Source: Halisarca cf. caerulea
Lineage: Eukaryota > Porifera > Demospongiae > Chondrillida > Halisarcidae
Assembly (NCBI GenBank): GCA_963170055.1
Contig: CAUJGJ010000040.1
Coordinates: 1,428,301-1,492,300, forward strand
Direction: 5' to 3'
Length of the DNA stretch: 64,000 nt
Positions 62,761-64,000 of the stretch are shown here, piece after piece. The position numbers were made by a program, and so were the translations under genes. Within the stretch, counting starts at the first letter, position 1, and each line of letters starts with the position of its first letter. The notes under the pieces were generated by a model. The model made no database searches. It was not told the origin of the DNA and saw nothing but the letters and a program-made list of their open reading frames with translations.

Positions 62761-63380
62761 ATATTTAAATGCACACGTATCAAAGCCATATGGAGTAGCA
62801 TGAACATGTTCGTCAATGAGAAAAGTTACTTTAGGCTTGAGCAATTTAACAAACGACTACAGGCATTCAAGTGAGAATGATGTAACTCAGGATCAACATG
62901 AAATACATAAAAATGTACTGCATCTTCTGCAGGTACTCAAGATCAGACAACAAGACTAAGCCATCCATTATACTGGATATGCATCTGAAATTAAAGAGCC
63001 ACAATCTGAAGCAATCTAGTATGTTATGCACATTGCACGAGTATGGTTTGTAGATGCTAATGGTCTGGAACCATACTTAAAAAATTACATGGCTTATGTG
63101 TGTATATTATACAGCTATGCAAATGTGGACATTAGCAAGATATTTGCCACTGCTCATTGGGGACCTAGTTCCAGAAGAAGGCAAACATTGGGAAACATTC
63201 TTAACACTACTGGATATCCTGAGAATATGCTTGGCCCCGAGGACAAATAAAGTGTGTGAATGAGACAACCAGCAAATGCAAATAAACTAAATGCAGACAT
63301 TTGTGGCCATCTTGGCAGTAGTTCAATATATCAAATAACTATGAGCAAATAAATATGAGCATGTAATTAGTTATGATTAA

Positions 63381-64000
63381 TTAGTTAGTCATCACATTAT
63401 TACTTTTTCCAGCAGTGCTTGTAGTACTAGGTGAAGATATAGTCTTGTAGCAGCTGAAGCAAAGAATCCTTCGAAAGCGCATCCTGATAGGTTTGAAGAA
63501 AACAAGGAGTAGAACAGGAAGGGGTATCAGGGAACACGTGAGAATAATACCTTCCATATACATTACTGCTAAATCCAGTTCCTTGGTCCTTTTCACCATG
63601 GGTTCAAATGTACTAATCAGAAGTGGAATTGTTATGCCAATGAAGCTAATTGTGTTGCCAAGTATTAAAAAGGTGGCAAGTTTGATCATTTTTTTCATGA
63701 CACTTCTGTCCTGAGAAGTAGTGTTTCTTCTGATGTACATGATCCCGAAGATGGTGCTGACTGCTGTGATGAGCAGGCTACATATGCCATACACAGTGAT
63801 ATAGGCAATTGTGTACATGATTGCTGCGGCGTCTGCATCAGGTGGAGCAGGTGGAGAACAGCTGATGTGTGTGATGAAAGTGAACACCCAAACTTTAGGT
63901 GAGAATACTGCCAGGTTGGGAAGTGTTGAAAGGAACCATAACAACACCACTGACACTATTGTTGGTAGAAGTCTTATCTTTGCAATCCCATGATGCAGCA
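63381..64000 (-). CDS. Partial seven-transmembrane receptor (C-terminal half)
   Basis: The frame is open from the window edge (LHHGIAKIRLLPTIVS..) to the stop at 63381. Hydrophobic segments correspond to TM4 (VSVVLLWFLSTLPNLAVF), TM5 (IAYITVYGICSLLITAVS), TM6 after a basic loop (MKKMIKLATFLILGNTIS) and TM7 (MEGIILTCSLIPLPVLLL), then FFKPIRMRFRRILCFSC and a Ser/Thr-rich tail. The plan fits a rhodopsin-like GPCR. The usual NPxxY at the end of TM7 is replaced by a PLPVLLLVF stretch, followed by a basic helix-8-like segment and Cys residues that could be palmitoylated. The N-terminal half with TM1-3 and any DRY motif lies outside the window. Ligand unknown. Confidence 0.65.
   Translation of the reverse strand, partial: LHHGIAKIRLLPTIVSVVLLWFLSTLPNLAVFSPKVWVFTFITHISCSPPAPPDADAAAIMYTIAYITVYGICSLLITAVSTIFGIMYIRRNTTSQDRSVMKKMIKLATFLILGNTISFIGITIPLLISTFEPMVKRTKELDLAVMYMEGIILTCSLIPLPVLLLVFFKPIRMRFRRILCFSCYKTISSPSTTSTAGKSNNVMTN

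Overview
The window is animal nuclear DNA: AT-rich, intron-containing, with long (CA)n and (TA)n microsatellites, TTAGGG-type interstitial telomere motifs, and a dense load of DNA transposons. Host genes are few. All recognisable host exons encode secreted proteins built from complement-control-protein (CCP/sushi) modules, apart from the 3' end of a seven-transmembrane receptor at the right edge. The protein families, the TTAGGG motif and the transposon mix suit a marine invertebrate, plausibly a non-bilaterian such as a sponge or cnidarian. The species cannot be fixed from sequence reading alone.

Layout. 56-7520 (+) is CCP gene A, six coding exons, 374 aa. 7.6-22.6 kb is gene-poor: MITEs, minisatellites, and two decayed piggyBac transposons on the minus strand (14.9-18.2 and about 19.3-21.4 kb). 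The first carries a captured, broken copy of a CCP exon between two 224-bp direct repeats. 22645-37746 (+) is CCP gene B, a tandem duplicate of A with the same exon plan and the same protein length. Its fourth intron has grown to 11.7 kb and holds an intact PIF/Harbinger transposon (27536-30526), a 577-bp near-perfect palindrome (32445-33021), and a complete 3.4-kb TA-flanked Tc1/mariner-like transposon (33427-36829) with two genes: a long-spacer DDE transposase and a small HIRAN-domain protein. 38.8-40.9 kb has gag and reverse-transcriptase pieces of a DIRS/Ngaro-like retroelement. 42473-53642 (-) is CCP gene C, eight coding exons, 512 aa, convergent with B. Its last intron hosts a 2.7-kb transposon (43193-45925) coding for a DUF7869-like protein. 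53.7-63.3 kb is mostly MITEs and repeats, including nested TTAA-flanked elements and a relic transposase exon pair. 63381-64000 (-) is a partial 7TM receptor.

How it fits together. A, B and C form a small family in which every internal coding-exon boundary is phase 1, the arrangement expected for exon-shuffled extracellular modules. A and B arose by duplication of a roughly 22-kb unit that extends into the 3' flank. Secreted CCP proteins often act in recognition or complement-like defence, but nothing here proves that role. Exon coordinates were read by eye from GT/AG sites, reading frame and comparison between paralogues. Family assignments rest on motif recognition without any search.
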